Source of the DNA: Deltaproteobacteria bacterium | Lineage (GTDB): Bacteria; Desulfobacterota; Desulfarculia; Adiutricales; Adiutricaceae | Assembly (NCBI GenBank): GCA_031267005.1 | Contig: JAIRZX010000407.1 | Span: 1-7,279 of the forward strand | Direction: 5' to 3' | DNA: 7,279 nt | Shown: piece by piece, positions 1 through 6,136 of the stretch | How positions within the stretch are numbered: the stretch's first letter is position 1 | How the letters are laid out: every line of letters begins with the position of its first letter | Notes under the pieces: model-generated | The model's input: only the letters and a program-made list of their open reading frames with translations | Database searches by the model: none | Told to the model about the DNA's origin: nothing | Position numbers and translations under genes: made by a program

Positions 1-33
1 TCCAAAAGCCTCGAAATGCCCCTTCAGCCCGTA

Positions 34-54
34 CGCGGCACCGGCTGCGCCGCG
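34..54 (-). terminator. Weak hairpin just after the transposase-like gene
   Basis: A six-base-pair stem (CGCGGC at 34-39 with GCCGCG at 49-54, nine-base loop) begins about ten bases after the minus-strand stop codon at 65-67. There is no T-tract after it in the direction of transcription, so it is at best a weak or Rho-assisted 3' end. Short GC-rich stems are common by chance in DNA of this composition. Confidence 0.2.
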
Positions 55-64
55 AGACCGCAGG

Positions 65-1474
65 CTACTTCTGCGAGTTCAGGTCCGCCGGCCTCGCTTG
101 GCCGGAAATGCCCTTGATCTCCCAGTCCGAGTGCCCGAAGGCCTTGAAGATGTCCATCTGGATCTGGCTTAAGGTCTTCGTGTAGGAGACCCTGCTGATG
201 TTCACGCGGCGGACGCCCCCGAGTTCGCGGAGGATCGCGGAGGGGGGGAGGTTCCGGAGGGGCTCCGACGACCATCCCGCCTTCCAGGCCAGCGCCGCCA
301 GGCTGAGGGCCACGAACTTCACGATCCCCGCCTGTTCCCCCAGCCTCGCGCTCCACCCGTCGCCCAGGCACTCGGAAAGGCGGGAGTCCGTCTTGGCGCG
401 GACCTCCTCCAAGTAGGGCCGGAGGCTCAAGTGGCCGAGGGCTGGCTCCGCCTCCTCCATGGCGTTGGATACGGCGACCATGCGCGGCAGAGAGTCCGCC
501 TCGCTCACGAGCACCCACATGGGCTCCCCGCCGCACTCCTCGGGGTAGACCTTGATGCTCCCCCCGTGGAGGGGGGTCGCGGGCATGCCCGGCCCGACGG
601 GGGCGGCGGACAGGACAACCTCCGTCAGCTCCGAGCCGGCCTCCGACAGGAAGTACTCGGCGTCGATCGCGTCCGTCAGTTCCCGGAGGGTCCTGGGCCC
701 GGGCTCGCCGAAGGAGGGAAGGACCAGCGGCGCGTCCGGGGACGGCCCCGGCTCGTAGAAGGGGTCCACGGGGAGCCAGGATCGGGCGGACACGGCCAGG
801 GGTCTGCCGCCGTCCCCCAGCGGGTGGAGGACCCGCGACTCCCCCTTCAGCCGCTCCGCCATGTCCAGCGGTATCCGCATGGCGGCGTTCATGTCCAGGC
901 CCTCGACGACGGCCTTGACCCCGGCGGGGCTCAGGTCGGCCTTCGGCCCGTCGCAGCCCCTGAGCCACAGGTCCGCCGCCTCCAGCCCCTCGTCGCGGGA
1001 GGCCGCGAAGGCCCCCAAGGCGTAGAGGCCCTTCCAGGAGTCCGGGAGGCGGCCCTTCAACGACTCCAAGAGCCCCGAGCCGGACGAGGCCCTGCCGAGC
1101 AGGGGGAATACGCCGCCCTCCAGCGACACCGCCCCCTCCAGGTCCCCTACGGTGAAAATAGGCGCCCTCCTCCTCCTGAGCATCGCCGCCAGGCGGCGGC
1201 GTTCCTCGGCGGCCTCCCCGAAAAGCTCCGGGGCGAGCCTCCGGGACTCGCGGTCCTCCTCCTCGATTCTCGCCCTCAAAGCCGGTGGGATCTGGATGTT
1301 GCCCGTCTCGCGCGCCCCGACGAAGCCGTCCAGGTAGACGCGGCGGCCGGTCGTGCAGTCGATCCGGCCTATCCGCACCCTCCTGTTGCGCGGCTTGCCC
1401 TCGGAGTCGCGGTAAGAGCTCCCCAGGTACAGGTACCTGTTGGGGTGCTTTCCCGATTCAAATACAAAAGCCAT
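65..1474 (-). CDS. Transposase-derived protein (IS1634/IS4-like) with degenerate DDE core
   Basis: The protein has 469 residues. The ATG at 1472-1474 is preceded by AAGGAG at 1485-1490 (ten-base spacing), which fixes the start; the stop is TAG at 65-67. Residues about 12-50 (RYLYLGSSYRDSEGKPRNRR, then RIGRID and TGRRVYLDG) match the opening of IS1634-type transposases, where a 'YWD.EKK.PR.KR..IGKID..TGE' pattern is typical. Residues about 107-172 follow the family's next block, with LLESLKGRLPDSWKGLYALG resembling 'LLEDLK..FPD....ILSLAYYL'. Residues about 339-450 resemble the family's C-terminus: AEPALGHL near 342-349 lines up with the usual 'VEKAFGNL', which carries the catalytic Glu; next come a hydrophobic helix (IVKFVALSLAALAW), ILRELGGVRRVNIS and IQMDIFKAFG. 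The middle (about 220-335) is Gly/Pro-rich, and the expected 'YDTTSIS' and 'VMDRGF' motifs with the two catalytic Asp are not recognisable. It is also shorter than usual (about 550-600). The reading frame is intact, so it may be a domesticated protein or a young fossil. Family placement is by eye. No inverted repeats or target duplication were found around it. Confidence 0.7.
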   Translation of the reverse strand: MAFVFESGKHPNRYLYLGSSYRDSEGKPRNRRVRIGRIDCTTGRRVYLDGFVGARETGNIQIPPALRARIEEEDRESRRLAPELFGEAAEERRRLAAMLRRRRAPIFTVGDLEGAVSLEGGVFPLLGRASSGSGLLESLKGRLPDSWKGLYALGAFAASRDEGLEAADLWLRGCDGPKADLSPAGVKAVVEGLDMNAAMRIPLDMAERLKGESRVLHPLGDGGRPLAVSARSWLPVDPFYEPGPSPDAPLVLPSFGEPGPRTLRELTDAIDAEYFLSEAGSELTEVVLSAAPVGPGMPATPLHGGSIKVYPEECGGEPMWVLVSEADSLPRMVAVSNAMEEAEPALGHLSLRPYLEEVRAKTDSRLSECLGDGWSARLGEQAGIVKFVALSLAALAWKAGWSSEPLRNLPPSAILRELGGVRRVNISRVSYTKTLSQIQMDIFKAFGHSDWEIKGISGQARPADLNSQK

Positions 1475-1737
1475 CTTGCGTGTACTCCTTGCATGAAGCT
1501 TGGACGTTCTGCTTGGGAGGCCAGAGGCCCCCCAGCGGCCGTTTCGGCGGCCGGCGCCACTTTTCCCAGCCCCTTCGACTTCCCCGCGCCGCCGCCGTCC
1601 TTCCGTCCGGACGGACGCGCCGGGCCTAGGCGGATGGCGGGTAGCCGCGAGGGGCGCACGCCCGCCCCGCTGGCGCCGGAAAGTCCGGACTCCGCGAGAA
1701 AGGGCGGCCGCGCCGCCGCCGGAATGTCAGGTCCCCG

Positions 1738-1764
1738 ATTTTAACTACCGATAATTTAACTATA
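1738..1764 (-). promoter_or_regulatory. AT-rich island, possible promoter of the transposase-like gene
   Basis: In GC-rich surroundings this stretch reads, on the minus strand, TATAGT (1759-1764) and TAAAAT (1738-1743), either of which could serve as a -10 box. TTTAACTA is directly repeated at 1740-1747 and 1755-1762. No convincing -35 box lies at the right distance, and the start codon is more than 260 bases away, so this is a weak call. Confidence 0.2.
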
Positions 1765-2055
1765 CCGGATGGTCGGCCGGAAGACCGGACTCAGTAATGA
1801 TATGCGAGGAATTTGTGTAATGCAAACCGTATCACTTCGAATCAATTTCCATTGGCGGGTCTTACGGCAACGCCGGTAGCGCAAGCTACGAACGGGTTCC
1901 TGCTGGCCGCGCCCCCGCAAAAATTCCGCTGGCGGTTTCGCCAAACGAAAGCGCGCATCCCTTTCGACCGTCCGCATCAGATTTTCCGCTTGAATATTTT
2001 AGGGTTTGCGCCAGTGGGGCGCATGACTTTAACCGCCCGCGCGCGGCGGCAGGCG

Positions 2056-2085
2056 AAAAAAAAAATGCCGCTCTGCCCTGCGCGG
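2056..2085 (-). terminator. Candidate Rho-independent terminator of the chemoreceptor gene
   Basis: On the minus strand a small stem (CCGC/GCGG, at 2082-2085 and 2068-2071, ten-base loop) is followed after two bases by ten consecutive T (the A10 tract at 2056-2065). The T-tract is strong but the stem is short. It lies about 200 bases after the chemoreceptor stop codon, and the more stable hairpin at 2155-2184 sits between the two. Confidence 0.35.
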
Positions 2086-2089
2086 AAAA

Positions 2090-2103
2090 CGATCGTACGA
2101 TCG
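2090..2103. repeat. Perfect 14-bp palindrome
   Basis: CGATCGTACGATCG equals its own reverse complement over all 14 bases. It lies between the chemoreceptor's strong downstream hairpin and the A10 tract. It could be a protein-binding site or part of the 3' untranslated structure; nothing in the sequence decides between these. Confidence 0.4.
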
Positions 2104-2154
2104 AGGCGAGACGGGGATCCCGGGCGTTTCCCGTCCTGAAGCCGGCGGCGCACG

Positions 2155-2184
2155 CGGAAAGGGGGCGTCCAAGCCCCCTTTCCG
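2155..2184 (-). terminator. Perfect 12-bp hairpin downstream of the chemoreceptor gene
   Basis: The arms 2155-2166 (CGGAAAGGGGGC) and 2173-2184 (GCCCCCTTTCCG) are perfectly complementary around the six-base loop GTCCAA. It starts about 95 bases after the minus-strand stop codon at 2280. No run of T follows it, so it may act as an RNA-stabilising 3' structure or as an arrest element working with the T-tract further on. It is the most stable small stem-loop I can see in the window. Confidence 0.5.
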
Positions 2185-2279
2185 TCCGCCCGGCAAGTCC
2201 AGCCGCGCCCTTCCCGATTGCATCCCGCCCAAGCGCCCCCGTTAATTCAGGTTCTTCGGCCGGACGCCCTTGCGCTCGC

Positions 2280-4328
2280 CTAGATGACGGCCTCCCCCAC
2301 GGCCGCGTCCCTTCCGGGGCCCTCGCTTCTCCCGTTGCCCTTCGGGCCGCCGGAGGCGGCGGAGGCGACGGTGGCGCCGGAACCCTCGGTGAGGAGTAGC
2401 ATGCCGCCCACGATCTCCAGAAGCGAATTGGACTCCTCCCGGAGCTGGCTCGCCGTGCTGGCCGTCTTCTCGATGTTTATGGCGTTGTTCTGGGTGGCGT
2501 TGTCTATCTCTATGATTGCCTTGTTGATCTGCTCGATGCCTATGCTCTGCTCGGAGCAGTTCTCGAAGACGTCCTTGATGTGGCACTGGAGATCGGGCTG
2601 GTGCCTTATGACCACGTTGAAGTTCTCGTCGGTGGCGTTGACCATCCCGGAGCCCGAATCTATGGACCTGATGGTGGACTCGATAAGGGTCGCCGTGTTC
2701 TTCGCCGCCTCGGCGCTTCGCTGGGCGAGGTTCCTGACCTCGTCCGCCACGACCGCGAAGCCGGCCCCGGCTTCCCCGGCCCTGGCCGCCTCGACCGAGG
2801 CGTTAAGGGCCAGGAGGTTAGTTTGGTAGGCTATCTCGTCAATGGTCTTGACGATCTTGCTGATGGCGTTCCCGGAGACCGATATGCTTTCCATGGCGGC
2901 TATGACGTCCTTCATTGAGACGGAGGCCCGCTCCACCGCCTCGCGGGTCTCGTTGACCAGGCCGTCCGCCTTCCTGGCCATGTCCGCGTTCACCTTAGTC
3001 TTGTCGGAAAGCTCCTGGATAGTGGAACGGATCTCCTCCAGCGACGCGGCGGCCTGGGTGGTGCTGGTGGCGGTGACATGGCTCGAGGCCGCAATGACCT
3101 CGGAAAGCCCTTCCAGCGACTCGCTGTTGGAGGAAAGCCCGTTTATTACCCTCCTGAGGCTGCGGTCCAAGGCCAAGACCGAGAACGCCGCCATGAACCC
3201 CCCCAGGAGAATCCCGCCCGCCGCCACCGTCAAAAGCAGCAGATGGCTCTTGTCGTAGGTCCCCTTGGCGCCGTCAAGCTCGGCGCGCCGCAGGACGTTG
3301 TTCTCCTCCACGACCCGGCGCAGCCATCCCATCGCCTCCTGGGAGGCCGGCATGTACTCCTCGGACATGAGTTTAGCGCTCTGGAGGTTGGTGTCCTCGC
3401 TCACCAGCCCGTAAACCTTCATGAACAGCCCTTTTCCGAGACTCCTTATCGGCATCACTTTCTCGAAGTATATCCTGGACGGCTCCAGAAGCGACGGGTT
3501 CAAAATGCCCCTGGGCGCCTTCACCTTCGGTTGCTCGAAGGATATCTGGCCTTCCGGCAGGTACTGAAGGGCCTTCCCGGACTTTTGGGCGGCCTCTTCC
3601 CGGAAAATCCTCAGCTCCTCTGAGGAGGCCGCAGGGTTTGCGAGCGTCTTCTCGATGGCGTCAAGCTGCTTGTGGAGCGCGTCCAAATCCTCGTTCCCCG
3701 CCGTCAGCCACCTCTGGCGGTTGGCGTCCTGGACGGCGAGCGTCGAGAGTTTTTCCGCCAGCTGGAGGCTCTTGGAGGTCTTCATAATCTCCATGGCGGC
3801 ATGCGCCGCCCTGGCGCCTTCCGGGGTGTTTATCGAGGTGGCGGCCGTGTATAACTCCTGCGCGGCCCCGTCGAATACCATCCAGAAATCGGTGCTGCCC
3901 CGCCCGGCCAGGAGCCGGCCGTTGTAGCCCGTGTTCTCTATGGCCAGGTCGCATATCTTGTTAAGCAGGAGTTCCCGCGCCTGTGCCCCTTCCTTGAACT
4001 TGCTCCAGGACTCGGCCGCCTTGGGGATAGGCTGGTAGGAATTCAGCACGGGGTCCACCTTGGTCTTCATTATCTGAAGCATCTCCTCCTTGATCACGGC
4101 GGATTCTTCGGAGTTGTCGGTGGCGATGACCCTCCTGGCCATCTTCTCGATCTCCGAGAGCCCCAGGATAAGGGAAGCTATCGTTTCGTCGTGGGAGTCG
4201 TTGAAGCTGAAATTCCGCTCCATGGCGCCGTACAGGACGTTCACCGATCTTATCCCGACGACGGCGATGACCGCCGCGGCGATGATGAGGATACCGCAAA
4301 CCCCGAATATTTTTAACTTGATAGACAT
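2280..4328 (-). CDS. Methyl-accepting chemotaxis protein (transmembrane chemoreceptor)
   Basis: This is a 682-residue inner-membrane receptor that senses a ligand outside the membrane and controls the CheA kinase through CheW. TM1 spans about residues 3-26, after the basic start MSIKLK. A long, mostly helical periplasmic domain covers about 27-361, with no family motif I can name. TM2 spans about 363-387 and the cytoplasmic coiled coil runs to about 645. The signalling tip is canonical: EIAYQTNLLALNASVEAARA, then AGAGFAVVADEVRNLAQRSA (about 498-539). The flanking Gln/Glu-rich stretches (AAASLEEI near 426; EQINKAIIEID near 599) look like adaptation helices. Only about 40 residues separate TM2 from the signalling coiled coil, and I see no full HAMP domain. 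The tail is Gly/Ala-rich and lacks the NWETF-type pentapeptide that tethers CheR/CheB in some receptors. I chose the ATG at 4326-4328 because it directly precedes TM1; its Shine-Dalgarno is weak (GGGTGA at 4333-4338). The frame is also open upstream to a GTG at 4440-4442, which would add 38 unlikely residues. No che genes are adjacent, so it is an orphan receptor. Confidence 0.95.
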   Translation of the reverse strand: MSIKLKIFGVCGILIIAAAVIAVVGIRSVNVLYGAMERNFSFNDSHDETIASLILGLSEIEKMARRVIATDNSEESAVIKEEMLQIMKTKVDPVLNSYQPIPKAAESWSKFKEGAQARELLLNKICDLAIENTGYNGRLLAGRGSTDFWMVFDGAAQELYTAATSINTPEGARAAHAAMEIMKTSKSLQLAEKLSTLAVQDANRQRWLTAGNEDLDALHKQLDAIEKTLANPAASSEELRIFREEAAQKSGKALQYLPEGQISFEQPKVKAPRGILNPSLLEPSRIYFEKVMPIRSLGKGLFMKVYGLVSEDTNLQSAKLMSEEYMPASQEAMGWLRRVVEENNVLRRAELDGAKGTYDKSHLLLLTVAAGGILLGGFMAAFSVLALDRSLRRVINGLSSNSESLEGLSEVIAASSHVTATSTTQAAASLEEIRSTIQELSDKTKVNADMARKADGLVNETREAVERASVSMKDVIAAMESISVSGNAISKIVKTIDEIAYQTNLLALNASVEAARAGEAGAGFAVVADEVRNLAQRSAEAAKNTATLIESTIRSIDSGSGMVNATDENFNVVIRHQPDLQCHIKDVFENCSEQSIGIEQINKAIIEIDNATQNNAINIEKTASTASQLREESNSLLEIVGGMLLLTEGSGATVASAASGGPKGNGRSEGPGRDAAVGEAVI

Positions 4329-4541
4329 GCCGTCACCCGTGCCGGGGGCGGAGGCCCCCATGTCGCGGCCGCCGGAAGCTGTCCGGCGCCTTGTCCAATA
4401 CCCGCCTTTAGGCGCCAGCCTTGCCGCGGCTCTCGACGGCACGGACGGGGGGAGGAATTTCGGAAGGCTTCCTGTATTTCGGCCTTGAATGAAACTCTCC
4501 CCAGAAGACGGAGCGGCTCAGGCGCCGCGCCGTAAACGCGC

Positions 4542-4585
4542 ATCCGAAAGACGGATTTATCGCGCAAGCGGCGTAAAATTTCCAA
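4542..4585 (-). promoter_or_regulatory. Candidate promoter of the chemoreceptor gene
   Basis: Reading the minus strand, TTGGAA (4580-4585) and GATAAA (4556-4561) are separated by 18 bases, a moderate sigma-70 match (four of six in each box). The same bases can be read as a poor sigma-28 element, GAAA-N14-CGCGATAA (4557-4582), which is of interest because receptor genes are often in the flagellar/sigma-28 regulon. A small stem (ATCCG/CGGAT, 4542-4556) overlaps the -10 box and the expected start region. The leader to the ATG would be about 220 bases. Confidence 0.3.
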
Positions 4586-4995
4586 TGCTTTACGTCCTCG
4601 CGTCACGAAACTGCGGCACGGCAGACGAAAAGACCTGTAACCATTTAACCAGGAAACCCGAAACCCCTATAACCGGAAGTACTGAGCGCCAAAAATTCCG
4701 AAAGCGAGAATCCGCTGGCAAGGCTTTACCCCTTCGGCCGCTTCGCCCCCGCCAACCGGGGCTCTTTTCGGGGGCCCCGTCAAACTTTGTTAATTGCCGC
4801 AGTTACCCTATCCGTACAGCATGGCGCTGTAATTTATGAACCGGGTATCCCTGCATTCAAACAATAAGGCGAGGCTCCGGCAGCACGTCCGTCCCCGTCC
4901 CCGCCTCTGCCTCCGCCCACCCGAAACGGATCGGCTCTCGCTTCGCGCACGCGAAAGGGCTCTCGCGCCGCTCAGCGCTGGCCGCCGCCCGTCAG

Positions 4996-5063
4996 GCGGG
5001 CGCCCTCGCTCGTCCGGACCAGAATGGCGAACTTCAGCCGTCCGGACTAAAAGGGCGCCTCGC
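4996..5063. repeat. Imperfect 24-bp inverted repeat closing on two GTCCGGAC octamers
   Basis: The left arm (4996-5019) and right arm (5040-5063) share GTCCGGAC at their inner ends (5012-5019 and 5040-5047) and GGCGCCC about five to six bases further out, offset by one base. The middle 20 bases (5020-5039) are not repeated. Because each octamer is itself palindromic, the arrangement can be seen either as one large imperfect stem-loop or as two identical binding sites 28 bp apart. It lies about 145 bases downstream of the repressor stop codon. Confidence 0.45.
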
Positions 5064-5090
5064 GCTTGCTCGCCCGCAAGCGGCCTTTCA
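5048..5090 (-). terminator. Candidate terminator of the TetR-family gene
   Basis: A seven-base-pair stem (CGCTTGC at 5063-5069 with GCAAGCG at 5076-5082, six-base loop) is enclosed by AAAGG/CCTTT (5050-5054 with 5084-5088) across an unequal internal loop. Read on the minus strand, the structure runs into CCCTTTTAG. It lies about 120 bases after the repressor stop codon. The T-run is only four bases long, so termination strength is doubtful. Confidence 0.35.
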
Positions 5091-5207
5091 AGGCGGAAGA
5101 CGCGGCCGAGTCGATCCTTCGCGCCGCCCGGTACTTGCCGCCGCCACCTGTCCCTCATGTCTTGCCGAGCGGGGGCCTCGTCGCCTTGACCGGCGGCAGG
5201 CGCCCGC

Positions 5208-5783
5208 CTAAGCGGCCTCCCCCCCGGCGGCCTCCTCGAAGAGCGGCCACAGGTTCATGGCCTTGAGCCCCATCCTTCCGCAACCCCCCACCAGGGACAG
5301 CTGCGCCCCGTCCAGGAGGCCCAGGTAGGCCCTCGCGAGCTCCTCGGAGTTCATCCGCTTGGGCATCAGAGGGCGCATGAAGGCGACAAGAGTCTCCTCC
5401 ATTACCGAGTAGTGCTCCTCGCAGATCCTCTCGGTCTCCTCCTTTAACTCAGGCGGCGGGAGCCTGAGCGCCCTCATGAGGAACCTCAGGTACGGCGGGT
5501 CGGAGCAGAAACGCTCGCAGAACCCGTCGAAATAGGCCCTCAGCCTCTCCATGACGCCGCCGCCGCCCTCCAGCGTTTCCTTCAGGCGCGCCGACTCCTG
5601 TCTGATGCAGGGGCCGATGAGGCTCAAGTAGAGCCCGCTCTTCCCCGTGAAGTGGGAGTAGATGGTAGGCTTCTTGACGCCCGCGGCTTCCGATATCGCG
5701 GACATGCTCACGCCCTCGTAGGAGTTCCGGGCGAAAAGCCCTAGCGCCGCTACCTGGATGGCGCTGAAACCGTCGTTATCCAT
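5208..5783 (-). CDS. TetR/AcrR-family transcriptional regulator
   Basis: This is a 191-residue one-component regulator, the usual length for the family. The ATG at 5781-5783 has GGAGG six bases upstream; the stop is TAG at 5208-5210. The N-terminal DNA-binding domain is canonical: an opening helix ending in ALGLFARNSYEGVSMSAISE, then AAGVKKPTIYSHFTGKSGLY with the hallmark turn-recognition helix (GVKKPTIYSHF, about residues 35-45). The helical C-terminal half (about 60-191), presumed to bind ligand and form dimers, has no motif that identifies a ligand. A good sigma-70 promoter with an overlapping inverted repeat lies upstream, which suggests autoregulation. No efflux pump, oxidoreductase or other usual TetR-controlled neighbour is present: the next gene downstream is the chemoreceptor after a spacer of about 880 bases, and upstream there is no gene for 1.5 kb. 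The frame stays open upstream to 6017, but that extension lacks conserved sequence and would contain the promoter. Confidence 0.93.
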   Translation of the reverse strand: MDNDGFSAIQVAALGLFARNSYEGVSMSAISEAAGVKKPTIYSHFTGKSGLYLSLIGPCIRQESARLKETLEGGGGVMERLRAYFDGFCERFCSDPPYLRFLMRALRLPPPELKEETERICEEHYSVMEETLVAFMRPLMPKRMNSEELARAYLGLLDGAQLSLVGGCGRMGLKAMNLWPLFEEAAGGEAA

Positions 5784-5898
5784 GCCCGTCCTCCGTTTCC
5801 AGGCGCTGCAGCCGGCCTCTTGCGCGCCTGGCTCCGCGCCCGTTTGCGGCCGGGGATCGTCGCCGTCCGGCCGTGAAGGGAGACGACCCTTCAATCGG

Positions 5899-5927
5899 AG
5901 TATAACAATCGTCCGGCACTGTAGCAA
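5899..5927 (-). promoter_or_regulatory. Sigma-70 promoter of the TetR-family gene
   Basis: On the minus strand TTGCTA (5922-5927, four of six to TTGACA) and TATACT (5899-5904, five of six to TATAAT) are spaced by exactly 17 bases. Transcription would begin near 5892, giving a leader of about 108 bases before the ATG at 5783. This is the best promoter match in the window. Confidence 0.6.
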
Positions 5928-5933
5928 CCGGAC
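5911..5933. promoter_or_regulatory. Inverted repeat over the TetR promoter, probable operator
   Basis: GTCCGG (5911-5916) and CCGGAC (5928-5933) form a perfect six-base inverted repeat around eleven bases. The site covers the -35 box and much of the promoter spacer, where bound repressor would block RNA polymerase. TetR-family proteins bind as dimers to such repeats and commonly repress their own genes; that this protein binds this site is inference. Confidence 0.5.
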
Positions 5934-6026
5934 ACGGATCAATCGATCGTAAGTTTGGGAAGCCGAATCGCGGTTCAGGAGCGGGATTTGGCGAAAATTT
6001 CTATCTTTCTTGAACACAGACCAAAA

Positions 6027-6045
6027 AAATTTTCTTTGAAAATTT
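6027..6045. repeat. AT-rich inverted repeat
   Basis: AAATTTT (6027-6033) and AAAATTT (6039-6045) are perfectly complementary around CTTTG. It is followed by GGTCGGTCAG at 6059-6068, whose complement resembles TetR-type half-sites. No gene is placed to use either on the plus strand, so the role is unknown. Confidence 0.3.
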
Positions 6046-6111
6046 ATATGGGCTTAACGGTCGGTCAGTTTTCAGCAAATATATTTCACACTAACAGTCT
6101 CTATCGGCAAC

Positions 6112-6136
6112 CGCCGTTCCAGAAGGAACAACGGCG
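6112..6136. repeat. GC-rich hairpin with AGAA loop
   Basis: GTTCC (6116-6120) pairs with GGAAC (6125-6129) around AGAA, and CGCC (6112-6115) pairs with GGCG (6133-6136) across a three-base bulge. An alternative pairing, CGCCGTT with AACGGCG, also exists. On the plus strand a short T-run (GGTTTTC) follows some fifteen bases later. It could be a terminator remnant, but no gene runs into it. Confidence 0.3.

Larger units (their letters stand above)
1475..2279. other. Gene-free spacer of about 800 bases, rich in small hairpins
   Basis: No reading frame here has a credible start or composition. The half next to the transposase-like gene (1500-1735) is very GC-rich and contains the octamer GTCCGGAC at 1605-1612 and 1683-1690. 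An AT-rich island follows at 1738-1765. Between 1865 and 2022 there are four short stem-loops: 1865-1875, 1876-1889 with a GCAA tetraloop, 1930-1943, and 2008-2022. The right part (2056-2184) carries an A10 tract, a 14-bp palindrome and a 12-bp hairpin that probably belong to the 3' end of the chemoreceptor gene. Confidence 0.6.
4329..5207. other. Gene-free spacer between chemoreceptor and TetR repressor
   Basis: About 880 bases with no credible gene; both flanking genes read leftwards. The left half holds the chemoreceptor leader and candidate promoter. The middle (4620-4860) is less GC-rich and has no recognisable content beyond a bulged GGGGC/GCCCC stem near 4757-4783. The right half (4930-5090) is crowded with inverted and direct repeats: GGCTCTCGC at 4933-4941 and 4958-4966, a CGCCCG/CGGGCG stem near 4987-5003, paired GTCCGGAC octamers, and the hairpin described separately. 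Confidence 0.6.

Noticed and set aside
24..968. Long minus-strand reading frame of 314 codons
   Set aside because: It overlaps the transposase-like gene in another frame, is dominated by Arg/Gly/Pro as expected of a GC-rich shadow, and has no recognisable domain.
431..1744. Long plus-strand reading frame of 437 codons
   Set aside because: Antisense to the transposase-like gene with shadow composition (Gly/Arg/Pro/Ala); the minus-strand frame has the Shine-Dalgarno and the family pattern.
4329..4442. Extended chemoreceptor start at a GTG 38 codons upstream
   Set aside because: The extra residues are Arg/Gly-rich with no signal-peptide features, and there is no Shine-Dalgarno before the GTG. 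Starting at 4328 places TM1 directly after a basic N-terminus as in other receptors.
4557..4582. Sigma-28 (flagellar) promoter for the chemoreceptor
   Set aside because: GAAA-N14-CGCGATAA departs from the consensus in both boxes and spacing. It is mentioned only as an alternative reading of the sigma-70-like site.
4489..4839. Plus-strand frame of 116 codons in the spacer
   Set aside because: It has no Shine-Dalgarno and no recognisable motif, and it overlaps the candidate chemoreceptor promoter.
5784..6017. Extended TetR start at a GTG 78 codons upstream
   Set aside because: The extension contains the predicted promoter and operator, has no conserved sequence, and the internal ATG at 5783 has GGAGG at ideal spacing.
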